DNA of 64,000 bases, from positions 221,065,148 to 221,129,147 of the forward strand of contig CP136061.1 in the NCBI GenBank assembly GCA_032622095.1. Reading direction: 5' to 3'. The stretch's first letter is position 1; each line of letters opens with the position of its first letter. This document shows positions 63,651-64,000 of this stretch, piece by piece. A program made the translations under genes and the position numbers. Below the pieces are notes generated by a model. That model ran no database searches. It was given only the letters and a program-made list of their open reading frames with translations, and was not told where the DNA came from. This DNA is from Siphonodentalium dalli (taxonomy: Eukaryota; Mollusca; Scaphopoda; Gadilida; Siphonodentaliidae).

Positions 63651-64000
63651 CCCCTAATGGTCTGTGTGTACTGTTCAATGGGTGTGTGTCGCAGAAAACA
63701 AGGCAATCATCAATGGAATCAAAGAGACAACGTTGTCAAAACAATCAAATATATTACGACTCATCGCTCAATACTCATAAGCACATGGTGACAGATTCCT
63801 AGTCACCAGTCCGTATGAAACAGGAAAGAGTAAATGGTACGGATTACCAATTCAACATAATGACTTATCAGTAACAATATGATCCCACTTGGTAATCGGC
63901 CAGGGTCACGAAGAACTGCAAACTGTGTATCCTCGATCTGACTGACTGCATAGGCACTTGCATGATTGACTTTTGATGTCTCTATTGTTGCGACATAGTT

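Noticed and set aside
63055-64000. Search for the first coding exon of the PPP6R3-like gene
   Set aside because: No minus-strand stretch resembles the expected N-terminus; the sequence is intron with a MITE.
1-64000. tRNA, rRNA or intact transposase/reverse transcriptase genes
   Set aside because: None was recognised by reading. Weakly conserved or fragmentary ones could still be missed without a profile search.

Overview
The window is AT-rich, intron-rich animal DNA from one multi-exon gene and a dense set of mobile elements. The repeat style fits a marine invertebrate, most likely a mollusc: 'agctcacctgag'-type dispersed repeats, many MITEs, many small Helitrons and tandem repeats inside transposons. 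This assignment is an inference and is not proven. No bacterial features, rRNA or tRNA genes were recognised.

One host gene is supported. It is the orthologue of PPP6R3/SAPS3, a regulatory subunit of protein phosphatase 6, on the minus strand from 63054 down to the stop codon at 10450. I rebuilt 23 coding exons by hand. Every junction has AG/GT borders and every codon phase agrees, giving 939 residues in one continuous frame. The order is: end of the N-terminal region, the SAPS helical-repeat domain, a conserved linker, an acidic motif, a Ser/Thr/Asp-rich tail, and a C-terminus ending NGPV. The first exon or exons, expected to encode about 50-60 residues, lie beyond 64000. The gene therefore fills 10450-64000, and positions 1-10449 are its 3' flank.

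Nearly everything else is transposon-derived. 3' flank (1-10449): a dispersed repeat at 968-1437, TTAA-flanked palindromic MITEs (1667-2045, 2714-2778), palindromic TA-type MITEs (2473, 3462), and a tandem-repeat-bearing element (8062-10279) split by a 972-bp hAT-like element with an 8-bp target duplication. Intron between exons 21 and 22 (10969-20600): a TTAA element split by a 1.9-kb element, then six head-to-tail Helitron-like units (about 14584-19042). Other introns: a 2.5-kb inverted-repeat element carrying a decayed CXC-domain gene (29530-32061), 161-bp tandem arrays (33.9-34.56 kb and 39.2-39.76 kb), nested TA-insertion elements (38.1-41.0 kb), a TIR element with an unrecognised decayed ORF (51534-52786), two more Helitrons (52798-53527, 59842-60636), a 1.1-kb hAT-like element (54384-55499), and two more full TTAA MITEs (55582-55981, 63252-63650).

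The most unusual signals are: a short motif of the form accaaatttcat-gaaatcgg that recurs inside structurally unrelated repeat families; the six-unit Helitron train; the CXC-protein element; a 21-22-bp-periodic GAACTGTTG cluster next to a 177-bp palindrome; and multi-level transposon nesting with readable target-site duplications.
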